This document shows, piece after piece, positions 50,301-62,300 of a stretch of DNA of 64,000 bases (its first letter is position 1; every line of letters begins with the position of its first letter). The DNA comes from Polytrichum commune (lineage: Eukaryota > Streptophyta > Polytrichopsida > Polytrichales > Polytrichaceae). The translations under genes were made by a program, and so were the position numbers. The notes beneath the pieces are model-generated. The model made no database searches. It was given only the letters and a program-made list of their open reading frames with translations, and was not told where the DNA came from. The stretch spans positions 55,567,554-55,631,553 of the forward strand of contig OX485803.1 in assembly GCA_950295325.1 (NCBI GenBank), given 5' to 3'.

Positions 50301-53300
50301 AATGAACATGCGTCACCCAGACATTGGCTATAGCAAGCACCCAATACCTACCGAGCTACCTATTGAGCGGCTACCGCAACTTCGTAGGTTGGACGCCTGC
50401 TACAGGCCATGACAAAGATCCTCACATCCATCACCTAGTAGGTATTCCTGTTGGTCCCCATTGAATTTTCAGAACCGATATCTTTAAGTTCTTGTTGGTT
50501 CGAGAGTAAATTCAGAAATAGAATGAGGTTTGTCCCATGTGTCCACAAATTCGGTTTGATATAAATGAATGCACTATTTGACATCTGGAGGAAATTTAGC
50601 AATAGTTGCATGTTTTTGGCCACATATAGACGAGATAAAGAGGGAAAAGAAAGTAGAGAAAGAATATTAGAGCTCACCCACTCAATGTCTTTATCACCGA
50701 GCTTGACTGTCTTCCTGCCTCCTGGTCCCGAAACAGTGAGCTTCTCAAGAATTGGATCAATCACAGGGTCAATGTACTCGTCCACATTCTCAAACATAAA
50801 TGGAAAACCATATTGTATAGCTAACTCCATCTGCTTGAGGAAATCAGAGTCATTGAATGTTCTGATTCGGCCTTCGAGCATTTTGCCCTCTTTTCTCTTG
50901 ATCCAATTGATTGCCTGACAGTTCCCTTCTCCTTGTGAGACTTGAGTGCCACCATAAAAAACAAGCACTTTTTGGAATGAAGTGTACAAACCTTTGATAT
51001 AGCCTTAGGTTGAATCGAGTTTTATTAAATTTTTCCCAGGCGCCCTGTTAATTTCTGGCTGTGGTTTTAAGGACTCACTTGCTGAATGTATCTTGTGGAC
51101 ACTGTTTGTCAGCACATCACTTTGGCCCTTTATACTAGAGCTCGAACTTGCAATTTTTGAGAGTTTGATACTTGAAGTTGACAAGTTTTCATCCAAAGTT
51201 CAAACTATTAAGACGTTGACCAATCTTCAAGCTCTCAAAAGTTTGAGCTAGTATAAAGTGGCCATCCTCAAAGTGAGATATCAAGGGGGGAATGATAATT
51301 AAACAAAGAAGCATCCATGACAAGCCAAAGAATGCTTGAAAGCCTATTGGCATAGGCCCACAAAGAGAGCACTCGAGCTCTTGACATTCTTAAGTTACCT
51401 CCATGATGTAGCTTCGGATTTTGACGGAAAGCTTAATATAAAAAATGACTAAGAGCTTGTCGTAGTCGTTCCACATGGGATCCATCTAAGACGCCAATTG
51501 AGTGTTGTAAAAGGTAAAAAGTTCAAGCTCTCAAGTTGAAAGCTCAAGTGTGACGTGAATTTGAGTGAACAAGCATGAGTAAGAGGCTCCCTTCTACCGA
51601 TCAAAAGGCTCCTACTCAGTTTCTTTGAGCTCTCAACCTCCCAAGTTTAAAGGGGGCCTTACTTGAAGTTGTGGGTCGACGCAGAGAGGAAATCGTGATC
51701 CCTTGGTTGTGAGGATGCCATTTTGGACGGAAAGATCGTTAGAAGGAAGTCCTTGACTATTCCAAGTGCTGATTTCCACTTCACTTGTCAAGAGATTTTC
51801 AAGTGAGAAGGGGTTTGTCACCGGAACTCCACGTTGCAAAAGGTCCGCGTGCCAAGTCTTCTGGATCAAATGATTTCGGTAGTCTATGGTGAAAGATCCG
51901 CAGTAACTGCAGTAAGTTCCACCACACCATGTAGGTCAAAGAGAGAGGGTGAAAAATCCACAGTTTCTGCAATGAGTTCCACCATACCATGTAGGTCTTT
52001 GAATAGCAAGCTCGTTGTCATTACAATAGTTTGGGCATGTGCCATCCCAATTCATTGCAGTAGTGCATATCAATTAATGTCATGAACCATCCCCACAGTG
52101 TCCCCTCAACATGCTGCCGTCGATGACCAATCATTTTGGAACTCTGGAACAAAAATTGCAACAATGTCCATGTGTCCTCACCATTCCAAAGTTCCAAAAT
52201 AGATAGGGATTGAGGTTAAGTTTTGTTAAGGATGTCAGAATGTTAAATTATAAACCTCAGGAAGCTGGAAGCCACTAAGCAGTCTCCAAGTAGCTTGACT
52301 CGCGCTACAGCCAATTCCTGCAACTCGCGAGACCATCTCTCGTGCTCAGAGCCAAGGCCAGCTATAAGGCGAGAAGCTGCGTCAAGCCTTTTCTCCATCA
52401 AATCTGCATTTGTTTTCAGCTCCGTTTGTTCTGCTGTGTTGGTTTCAAATTGCTTGTTCAAAGTTGCCAGTTGGGTTGACAAATTCCCAACCTAATCACC
52501 CATTCATCACCACATCAGTTTTGGCCTGCCACAGGAAATCGAAGAATCAAGCGTTACTGATAAAGTTGCTTTAAGATAGTTTCTTCAAGTTTTTGTCATC
52601 CCAGATTACATGTCTTTCATGCCACAGTAGGGAGATTAGCCTTGTCTAGAGTTCGGTTTCTATGAACCTATTTGAAATTAAGGGAAAAAACCGGATACTA
52701 GAGGACCTATTCTAACTGTTCTTGGCATACGCAAATTGCTAACATCATTCCATATTTTGTATATCCTTGGGTGGCTTAAATTCAAGGCCTTAATCCGGAT
52801 CCCATATGAACTCCAAGGTTAAGCCGCCTTAAGGCCAGAAATAGTGCAAAGATGAGTGACCCTTGCTAGAACTTTATTTCCAACGCACCCTACCACTATG
52901 GTCACCCAATCACAATGGAGTATCCAAGCAAAATGGATATTTTCAACCAATTATGTGGAAATTTAGGGGCTTGCTCTTGGGAGAGATCAAGTGCATCCAT
53001 TTATGGTGTTCACCTTTGAAAGGAGGCAGTAGCCTTCAAGGTTCCTCTTAATTCTTGTGATGTCCGTGTTAGAAGTCCATATAGAATTAGACTAACTTGA
53101 AGATGAAACACCCTATAATTCAAGCTGATGTCAACATTGGTGGAATCATCTCTTCTCTTTGTATATCCGGAACTACTCACAAATTGGGGCAAACCTCTCC
53201 TAGATTTGGTGGTCATGCCTAGATCTTATATATACCTCCTCTTCGATTCTGTCCAACTCGGCTTTTGCGGTACTGAGCATTTTCTCTGCAGCTGCGACAG

Positions 53301-56300
53301 CATTGCGCTTGGGAGCAACAATTTTGAGAATTCCATAATAATTCATCATAGCTATCACCCACCTCAACAAACCTGCTGCTGCTAGAGATATGGTCAACAC
53401 ATTATCCAAAGTCATGTTGGGGTCTTTGAAGTACTCCCTTAGACCCCTCATCTGCATTTTGCAAATCAACACCAAATTGTGGGTCAAGTGTAGTTACACA
53501 ACTCTTGGGGTGGGGGTAACTAGCATTTCAATAAACAATGAGGTGCAATAAAAGATAGGGTCTCAATTAATGTTTCAAAGTAAAATAATATGAAAGTATT
53601 AAAAAAAATTTAGGTAATTGGATAAGTATCAATTTAAGAATGTATTATGTGTATTCCAAAAATGTTCATCAATTACGCAGAATATCTCATGAATGTGCAC
53701 AATTTTCATAGCCCCTCTGAAAAGACCCCTTTATCACATGTGGGTCATATGTCCACAAGAGAGTTACCCCCCGGTGGTAAATCTCCAAAGATCTTAGAAT
53801 ATGGACCATTGGAATATAGAATACTTGGTTGGAACATATGGAACAGTTTACAGCTGGAACATGAACACGAGAATCAAATCTTGCGAAACATAGTGAGAGT
53901 GCTGAGTGGACCTGCTTCTCAGTGATGCTATCTTTATCAAATTCTATCAAGCTTTTCAAAAAGCTGCTATCAGCCATCATTCCCTTTGCACCCTTCCAGG
54001 ATACATCTGGAACCCGCTTGAGGATACATACACATTCTGTCACCTGTGACATTCAACAATCACAGCATAGTGGATGAGACTTACTTGCTTTAAGTAGAGT
54101 TTATTGCAAAACTAAGCTATCTGGGAAAACTGGGTATGAACCAGAGTTGGTCTGGTATCATCTTTTTTTAATATCATTCAGTATCTATAACAAAGTTTTC
54201 ACATTTTTTGATACCAGTAGGGTATGAGTATTTGACAGTATTTTTGTTTTTGATACCATTTGGGTCTACAGTTGTTTTCAATACCATTTGTATGCAAGAA
54301 CTTTCATACCTAGGCAAAATCGCCCTAGTGTCAAAGTGGTTTAGAATGGTATTAATCCAACTAATAACTTGGGTATACAGAGATCTCCTTGACATACTCA
54401 CAGAAGATCAATATTTGATTGGTATTACAATTTTGATACCTGTGGATAGGTTTTTGGATACCATAAATGATGTTGATTATTGATACCATGCAACCTATAT
54501 ATCAGACCAACACTGCTAGGAACTCGCAGACTACTAGGTAAGACTAATATCAAATTGTGAAATATTATCTTCAATACTAATGAAATTAAGCAGTATTACT
54601 CGTTTGCTCCAGTATGTTAATGGATCTACATAATAATACTGAAAATCTGGGAGAGAATGTATGTGAAGGACGTCGCCACAACATATCCTCATGCACCGTG
54701 AATACTAGGTATATCTTTGTCAGCACTTGAACAAACAAGTGAGGATGTATTTGCTCACCTTTTGGACATAAATATTGGGTTTTGCAAAAGACCGAATTTC
54801 AGTAATTTCATCCTTCTTCAAGCTGTTAAGGGCTTCTGCTGCAGCTTCCAAGGCAGGAATTGCATCTGCCAGTGCTACCTCAGCTTCCGCCTTATCTCGA
54901 GCAATAATTACACTTTGTTCAGAAAGCTCCACTGCTTTATTTTGTGCTACAGTCTGCTTCGTCACCACAATCTCTGTGTTTTTGCTGCACGAAAGAAGAG
55001 AGACCTTATTTGATGTTATATCAGGAGAGTTTTGACGACAATAGAGTTATCTCTAAAGTCTCTCAAAGACTCATGTTTGATGGGGAGTTTTTGTCCCACA
55101 TTTGACATTTTTTAATGTTCAAGGAGTTTCAAGTCGTGTCAAAAACCCCAATTTTGGTGAATTGAAGCACAAGTGTTTGAATTTGGCCAAGAGATGGTTA
55201 TATAATAACATACTCGTCAAACTTTCGAGAGCACCATTTTAGCTGCCTTGATTAGTTTGCCATGAATACAGTTCTATATAGCTGTCTTTGAAAGTCAAAC
55301 GCCTCCCCTTCATTTCGCCAAAATTGGGGATTCCGGCACCAATTGAAGACTCCTTGACACTATCAAAAGTGGGACGAAACTCCCTACCAAAAGCATGAGT
55401 TTCTGAGAAACTCAGGGATAACTCTAAAAAATGAGTGATGATTTGTCAGAATAAGAATTTCTTAGTCGCAAATTATGATTTCATTGAGATCAGCAAAAGG
55501 CCACTTTCAAAGAAGCTGACACTTTCAAGTAGTATGTGACATTCTATTCTATATCTGATGGGGCAGGCCATAACCTTTCCATTTCTATCATTTGAGCAAC
55601 AAGTAATTGTTTGGCTGCAGATAGTTACATGAATACTGTGAAGAAGCGAAATGCTTAGATTCTGCTCATAGATAGATCAGAAACAGAAACAAACCTGATG
55701 ACCTCAATGAGGTCGTTGCATTCTTTAGTCTTGGCATCCACAATAATCTTTGCCTCTGCCAGTGTGACCTATGGCACCCAATGTTTGCAAAATCTTCAGT
55801 TTACAAAAATCACTACAGTCATATGCTTTGAGATGGAATCAAAGAGTATGTTCTCAAGCTGGAGAAATGATACTAAATGGGCTTCATCAGGAGCATTGAT
55901 GAAAACAGTCGAAAACCACTTCTTTGTCTCATTTCCAAACCTCACGTATGAGCATCAGCATCTCAGTGAAAGGTTATTATTGCTATCTATTAGAGTCATC
56001 CTTTAACTAAATGGGACTCTTCATTGGGAGCTGATCCCCTATGATTTCCCATGGGTTTTGGCTTATGGTATATGCTTGGAGATCGTGCTTGATATTAAAT
56101 GAAGAACAACCTATTTTGGTTCATTGAAGGCCATACTCCTTTTAGCACTTCCTGGCATGCCAAAATGAGTTTGACTCTCAATGACCAACATAGAATTTTT
56201 TTTTGTGCAAAACCTCCGCACTCTTTCTGATCTTAAAGCTTCCTAATATGGAAAGTGTTGTATGCAAAACAACCAACTCTTGAAAAAGAGTCCCGTTGAG

Positions 56301-59300
56301 TTAGAGGATAACTCTGTTGTGGGTAACGTTCTACCAGAGACAACACTTTGACTGGAGTAATTCTTACCTAGCAGGTGACTCTGGTAAGATACATTTCTCA
56401 TTTCTTTCCGCTTGTGGCGCATGCTTAAGGTAGTTCTTGAATTTAAATGAAAAGCAACCTATTTCGGTTCATTGAGGGCAAACCTCAAAATGGACTTCTC
56501 GAAATGCCAGAATGAGTTTGACCGTTATAGAATGTTTCAGATTCAAACCTCTGCACTACCTCTGAGCATGCACCGAAATTTACTGAACATGGAAGGTGTT
56601 GTGTGCAAAAAAACAAACTCCCAACCAAAAGTCCCATTGAATTGAACGATGAAACTCAAATTCTGATTATTTTCACATGCAGACTATTCAGCAATTTCGA
56701 AAGAACTTGAATTACATTCACAAAAAAACATTGAGGTACCTGCAGAGCAGAAACCTCCACTTTGGCCTGAATAAGCTTCTGCAACCCACCATCCAGCCGC
56801 TTCGCTTGGTCACTGTTATTGATGCGTTTATTTTTCAATAATGTCCTGTAGGTCATGATGTAGTCAAGAAAATTCTTTGGTGTTACATAGTTTGTTCGCC
56901 GCGTCTCCGCCGTGAACTTGACACTAATTGTGCACACAGACATGTGGACAATCACAATGTGCTCCAAAATTAGGTTCCGGTATTCTTCTTGAATGTCTGT
57001 TTCTGCCAAAAATACAGTGCATACTGACAACAAGGCCTCTTCAGGCCATGGAGTGAGCCAGTCGATGACGCAATTGTTCACCTACAGCTCAAACACCAAA
57101 ACCAATGTGAGGTCAACTTGATGCTGTAATTTTGTATAAATTGAGGTGACAATAGACTTACCCTTTAATTCAACCGGAATTTTGGTCAGGAGTTGGTTGT
57201 TTTGCATACAACCCTTCCATGTCCGGGAAGTTTTTGGTGCATACTTAGAGTCGGTGTGACTATTTAATGAGCTCAAGAATCTCCAATTTGATATTGAATA
57301 AGAAATTTATATGAGTTCCGAAAATTACGAAGCAAATGGCACCAGAAACAATTTGGAATTGGCATTCATCTTGCACTAATTACATGTTTCGCATCCCAGG
57401 AGAAGTGGTTTCAGAGCTAAATTGTCCATTTAAGGCCTGCTTACGTTAGGTATGTTAGATGCCCAGATTGCCAAGCCCTTGACGTTTAACTTGGACAGGA
57501 AATGAACACCTGATATATGAGACCTTTGGTTATATGGAAGTACAACGCAGAGAAAACATTTCAGGTGCTAAGAGGACTCACCAAGCCTGGGAAGTTTCGA
57601 CAGCGTGTTCGAAGAGTATCTCCAACTGGTGACATGGCTAAAGTGATGTGGAGGTTAGTGCGACATCGTGATATGAAATAACCCCAACAATTCTCCTTTG
57701 TGTCCACAATTCCAGCCGCCGTTACCGCGTCACGCACCTATACAAAGTGCAAACCCACCTTAACCATTTTTATCTTCTGGTTTAATCTTTCCAAATGAAT
57801 TCAGTGACAAACGGCTGTAGATTGCAGGCATTTTTTTTGGGACTCAAATTCCTGCTTTCGAAACACTTGTGTGGATCTCTCCTAAAGTTGTGGGACTTGT
57901 GACAAAATGATTTGGTTACCATAACATTTTACTAAGTTCCTCTTTCATGTTTCAGCTAGAATGTCATCACAGTCTTCACATTGACAGCCTACACCTTTCT
58001 TTTTGTCATTTAAACAATCTCACTCCTTACAATAGAGTTATTATTAAAGTCTCAAAACACATGTTTTGGTGGGGAGTTTTGCCTCACTTTTGACAACTTG
58101 TAATGTATTAGGAGTGTTCAAATGGTACCAAAACATCCAAATTTGGTGAAATGAAAGGGAGCGTTTGACTTTGGCCAAAAGATAGTCATATAAAAATGAA
58201 TTTCATTGGCAAAGATTTGAAGGCACTGAAAATGATGCTCTCGTAAACTTTGCCGAGGGATTCAAATTTATATAGCCATCTTTTGGCCAAAGTCCAACAT
58301 CTCCCCTTCATTTCACCAAAACTAGATGTATTTGTACCACTTGAACGCTCCTTAACCATTATACAATTTCCAAAAGTGGGGCAAAACTCCCTACCCAAAC
58401 ATGAGCTTTTGGGAGACTTTCAGGATACTGCTAATGTTTTTGAAATTCTTGGTGTGTGATAAGAAAATAGTTAAGGATATATATACCTGACCAATCATGC
58501 CATCCTTTTCATCTTCCTTGAAGAGGGCAGGTACCATGCCAGATGTCAGCATGTTATTGATCAACTCAAGGAAGCCTTCATCTGCAACATGGGCATCTGT
58601 GAAGAGGAATACCACAGCCTTGTTTTCCACACCTAGCATATTGTACAAAACCTTCAAGTCATCTCGGAACGATTCTTCATTGTATCCTCGAGTCAAAGTT
58701 ATTTCAAAAACAACCGCTCCAGCCGCAAAGGCGCCGAGTTTGGACAAGCTCTTTTTCCCACTGCCTCCAACTCCTACAAGTAAAGCGTTACCCTGAAAAC
58801 CATGCATTGCAAGTCAACACTAAGAAATGAGGATGTGTCCAAGAAAACAAAAACAAGAAATATTATGCAAACTTTGTGATGTTATATTCTTTCAAACAAT
58901 TGCAATTGTGTGATCCCTCTGCTGATTATACATGCCACTTGAGAAGGATAGAAGGATAATGCTTATGTTTATCAACACTAGCATGATCTATAGAGCCTCT
59001 TCGTCCACATAATACTGCCTCAATTAAGAGGTGGACTCCTCTTTCTGACAACCATAACCGGGGCACCTTGATTGCCCATTGCTTTTCCCCTGCTTGGGTC
59101 ACTAAGCCCCTTGGTACCCACAACATTTAAGATGACTGAGTGATTCCCACAATGATAGGGTGGACCACAGCGGCTCACACTAGTATACTTGAGTTGAGAA
59201 CAAAACTCAACCATTCAAGTTGAGGGAGATGGTATTAGAAAAACACGTGAGACTAGATAGAGGGTCCCTTACAATCTGTGGACCTAAAAATATGTATAAA

Positions 59301-62300
59301 AATCAGAAGCAAATAAGGTTCAATAAATTCCTTTAGAGAATATATTGAGAATTTAATGGAAGTATTTTCGAATTTATGGAATATCATAGGAATATGTATA
59401 TTACTTACAGCCCTTTAAAATACCCATTTGCTACACATGTTATGAACAAAATAAATATGGTGCCTCCCCCGAGCACTCAAACCATTGACTTGATGCTCAC
59501 ATACAATTTCCAATAATTTTTTCAGATAATTTTTTACAATTACTTATGTTTCAAATATGTTTCCAGAAATTATGTTTTCATGCTTTGATGAGTTTTCACA
59601 TGACAACCATATTTATGGCGTTAGTAATCTTGCCTGTGGTAAACGCATGATCCGATGAATGCGGGTGAGGTGCTCCAAAGCATCTCTGAACATGACAAGG
59701 TTCATGGCCTTGTTTACAAGGCCATACTCCTCTAGTATCTCCTCAAACAAAGGCCTTAGAAAATCAAAATCCCCCACATCCTCATAAAGCCTTGCCTCAG
59801 TGGGTTTCAACACATTCCGATAGTCTCCAAAAAGGATGGGATTTGCAAGAACTTCTGTGGATACATTAGGAAACTTCTCCTCTACAAGACCCGTAAGTTG
59901 AGCCTATAATTACCAACAGACATGTACATCAAGAACATCACTTTTCAACAATACCAACAAGACTTATCAGTGTTGTAAAAGACCTAATTATTTCAGACTT
60001 AAGCATTTTATTGTTGCATTCATTATTTTATTCATGTTTGTCTTATCTTTTCTGAATAATCAAGACATACTATAGTATCTTCAGCAAATGTTTCAGACTT
60101 GGTTGAGTTTTCAGTAATTAAACTAGGATTACCTCAACAATGTATTTGTCACCATCATTGATAAGACGGTCATAAAAAATGCGTAAGCACTCATTGCGCC
60201 AAAGGCGTACCATCTGTGCCACTGTCTTCACCTTGTCAATTGTAGATAGGGTTAAGCCCTCATACACCCGGCTCAAATCACGCAGATTAAAAATATAGTG
60301 AAACCTTGAAGGTGTTGGTGGCAATCTTTCAATCACATAATTATAAAGCCCTAATGTTATGACAGTAATAGGAGCTGTAAGGTCCTGCAGATGACAGCAA
60401 GTTTGAAATCTTGTGAGTTGTGTTTGAGAGCAAATTGCAACAAATGCCAAGAGTTGTATGTTGCATGTTGTACAAAGATCATATGGAAGTAAGCTTTCCA
60501 AGGTGTAGCCATACATTCAATTTCTACTACTAGTGGTGGTTATCTATTGTAAAATTGTTAAAGATGTGTAAGGGCGTTCACTTTCCATTCTAGCTCCAAG
60601 AAAATATTTCTCAAAAATCAATGTCCTTGGGTACCTTGATTAACGCTTAGATTATTTGGATTACCTAAGGAATTATTCCATTTGCATTAGAACCTACTTA
60701 GGCTACTTTAAAATTTTACGAACAGTCACTACATGAAGTTTGGTCTCCCAAATAATCATGAGTAATTCAAACAATAACCAAATGCTCAGAATGATTACCT
60801 TAACCTCTGCCGAGAGCTTTTGAAGATGTGCATCAAGAATTGCACTATAAATATGTGAGAGTGAGGAATTTGCAGGGAACTGAATTTCAAAAACGTTGAA
60901 CCGTGTGATGAACCTGGGATCAACAGGATTTCGTGCACCGCCAGGCCGCCCCATTGCACCCACAAATTGTACGTCCTTAATATTTTTCCAGTTCAGATCC
61001 TTCCTGGAAAAAATTCACACAAGTCATTACCTTACCATATGATCCAGAGGACTTTAAATTTTCCAAAACATCTTTGTGTAGTCAATCATGTGCATTTCTG
61101 CTCACGCCATCTTATGTAACATTTCCAGGTCTCATCAGACTTTCTTTTGTGAAAGATCTACCAGCCACTCTTACAGTTGCATCGAATTTCCTCTTACAAT
61201 TCAACAGTCTTTGTAAGCTGAAGTCTTCCATGGTATCTATATCCAAATCCATTTAATAGTTCAAGCTACTGTAAAGATACTTTGTGACTTCTGTGTAATT
61301 TTGTACTACAAAGACCTGTTTAGTTGTCAACAAATGATGATGCTAAAATACACCCACTTTCTTCACTTTCTGATGTTTGACAGGAGAAACTGATGTCTCC
61401 TCATGAGCTGGGAAAGGATAATTGAATCAATAATAAAGTTATCCTTTGACTGAATGGGGCTTTACGCTTGGAGTTGGTCCCCTATGATTTCCCATCGTCG
61501 TTTTGCATACAGTATCAATAATTTCTTTCCACTTGTTATGCATACTTGGTAGTGTTTGGATTTGAATGAAGAGCAACCCATTTCGGTTTATTGAGGGCCA
61601 AACTCATTATAGCACCTAAGATGAGTTTGACCCTTAATGAATCGCTATAGAATGTTCTTTGTTTGAACCTCTACACTACCTCCAAGCATGCACCAAACAT
61701 GTACCAAACATGGAAGTTGTTGTATGCAAAACAACCAACTCCCGACCAAAAGTCATGTTGAGAGAGGGGATAACTCTAATATGCTCCAAAAATCCATAGG
61801 GCTTCCATGCTTTCACAAGTAGTTGGTTATGCCTACGGTCCCCTCAATAGAACCTATGGTTCTGCAAGAGTACAGTTCGGGGAAGAGGTGTAAAGGTAAC
61901 CAACCCTCTATCATAAATTCCACCATTCTCCACTAAGAGCTTGAGCATGGCAATAGGTTGTTGAGTGCCATAAGTGTCCACCCTTGGCATGTTCATATCA
62001 TCCATAAAAACGATCATCCTCCTTCCCAAAGGAGGACCATAAGTATCCTACACCACAAAATTCACATGTTTTAAATTTGTCATAACTTGCAATTTGGTAC
62101 CTTAGTCACATGCTCCCATCATGTCATCACTTTGGACTCAAATAAAACAACTTCAAACGATTGGTCAATCCCCCAATCCCTATGCAATATTTTTAAGCAA
62201 CTTCACAGAATTTCCTAAGACAACCACTGCCTTGGAGATAGATCCAAGGACTTGGCCATCCTTTGGTAAAATCCAATGTTGTTGGTGAGGTTCTAGAAAT

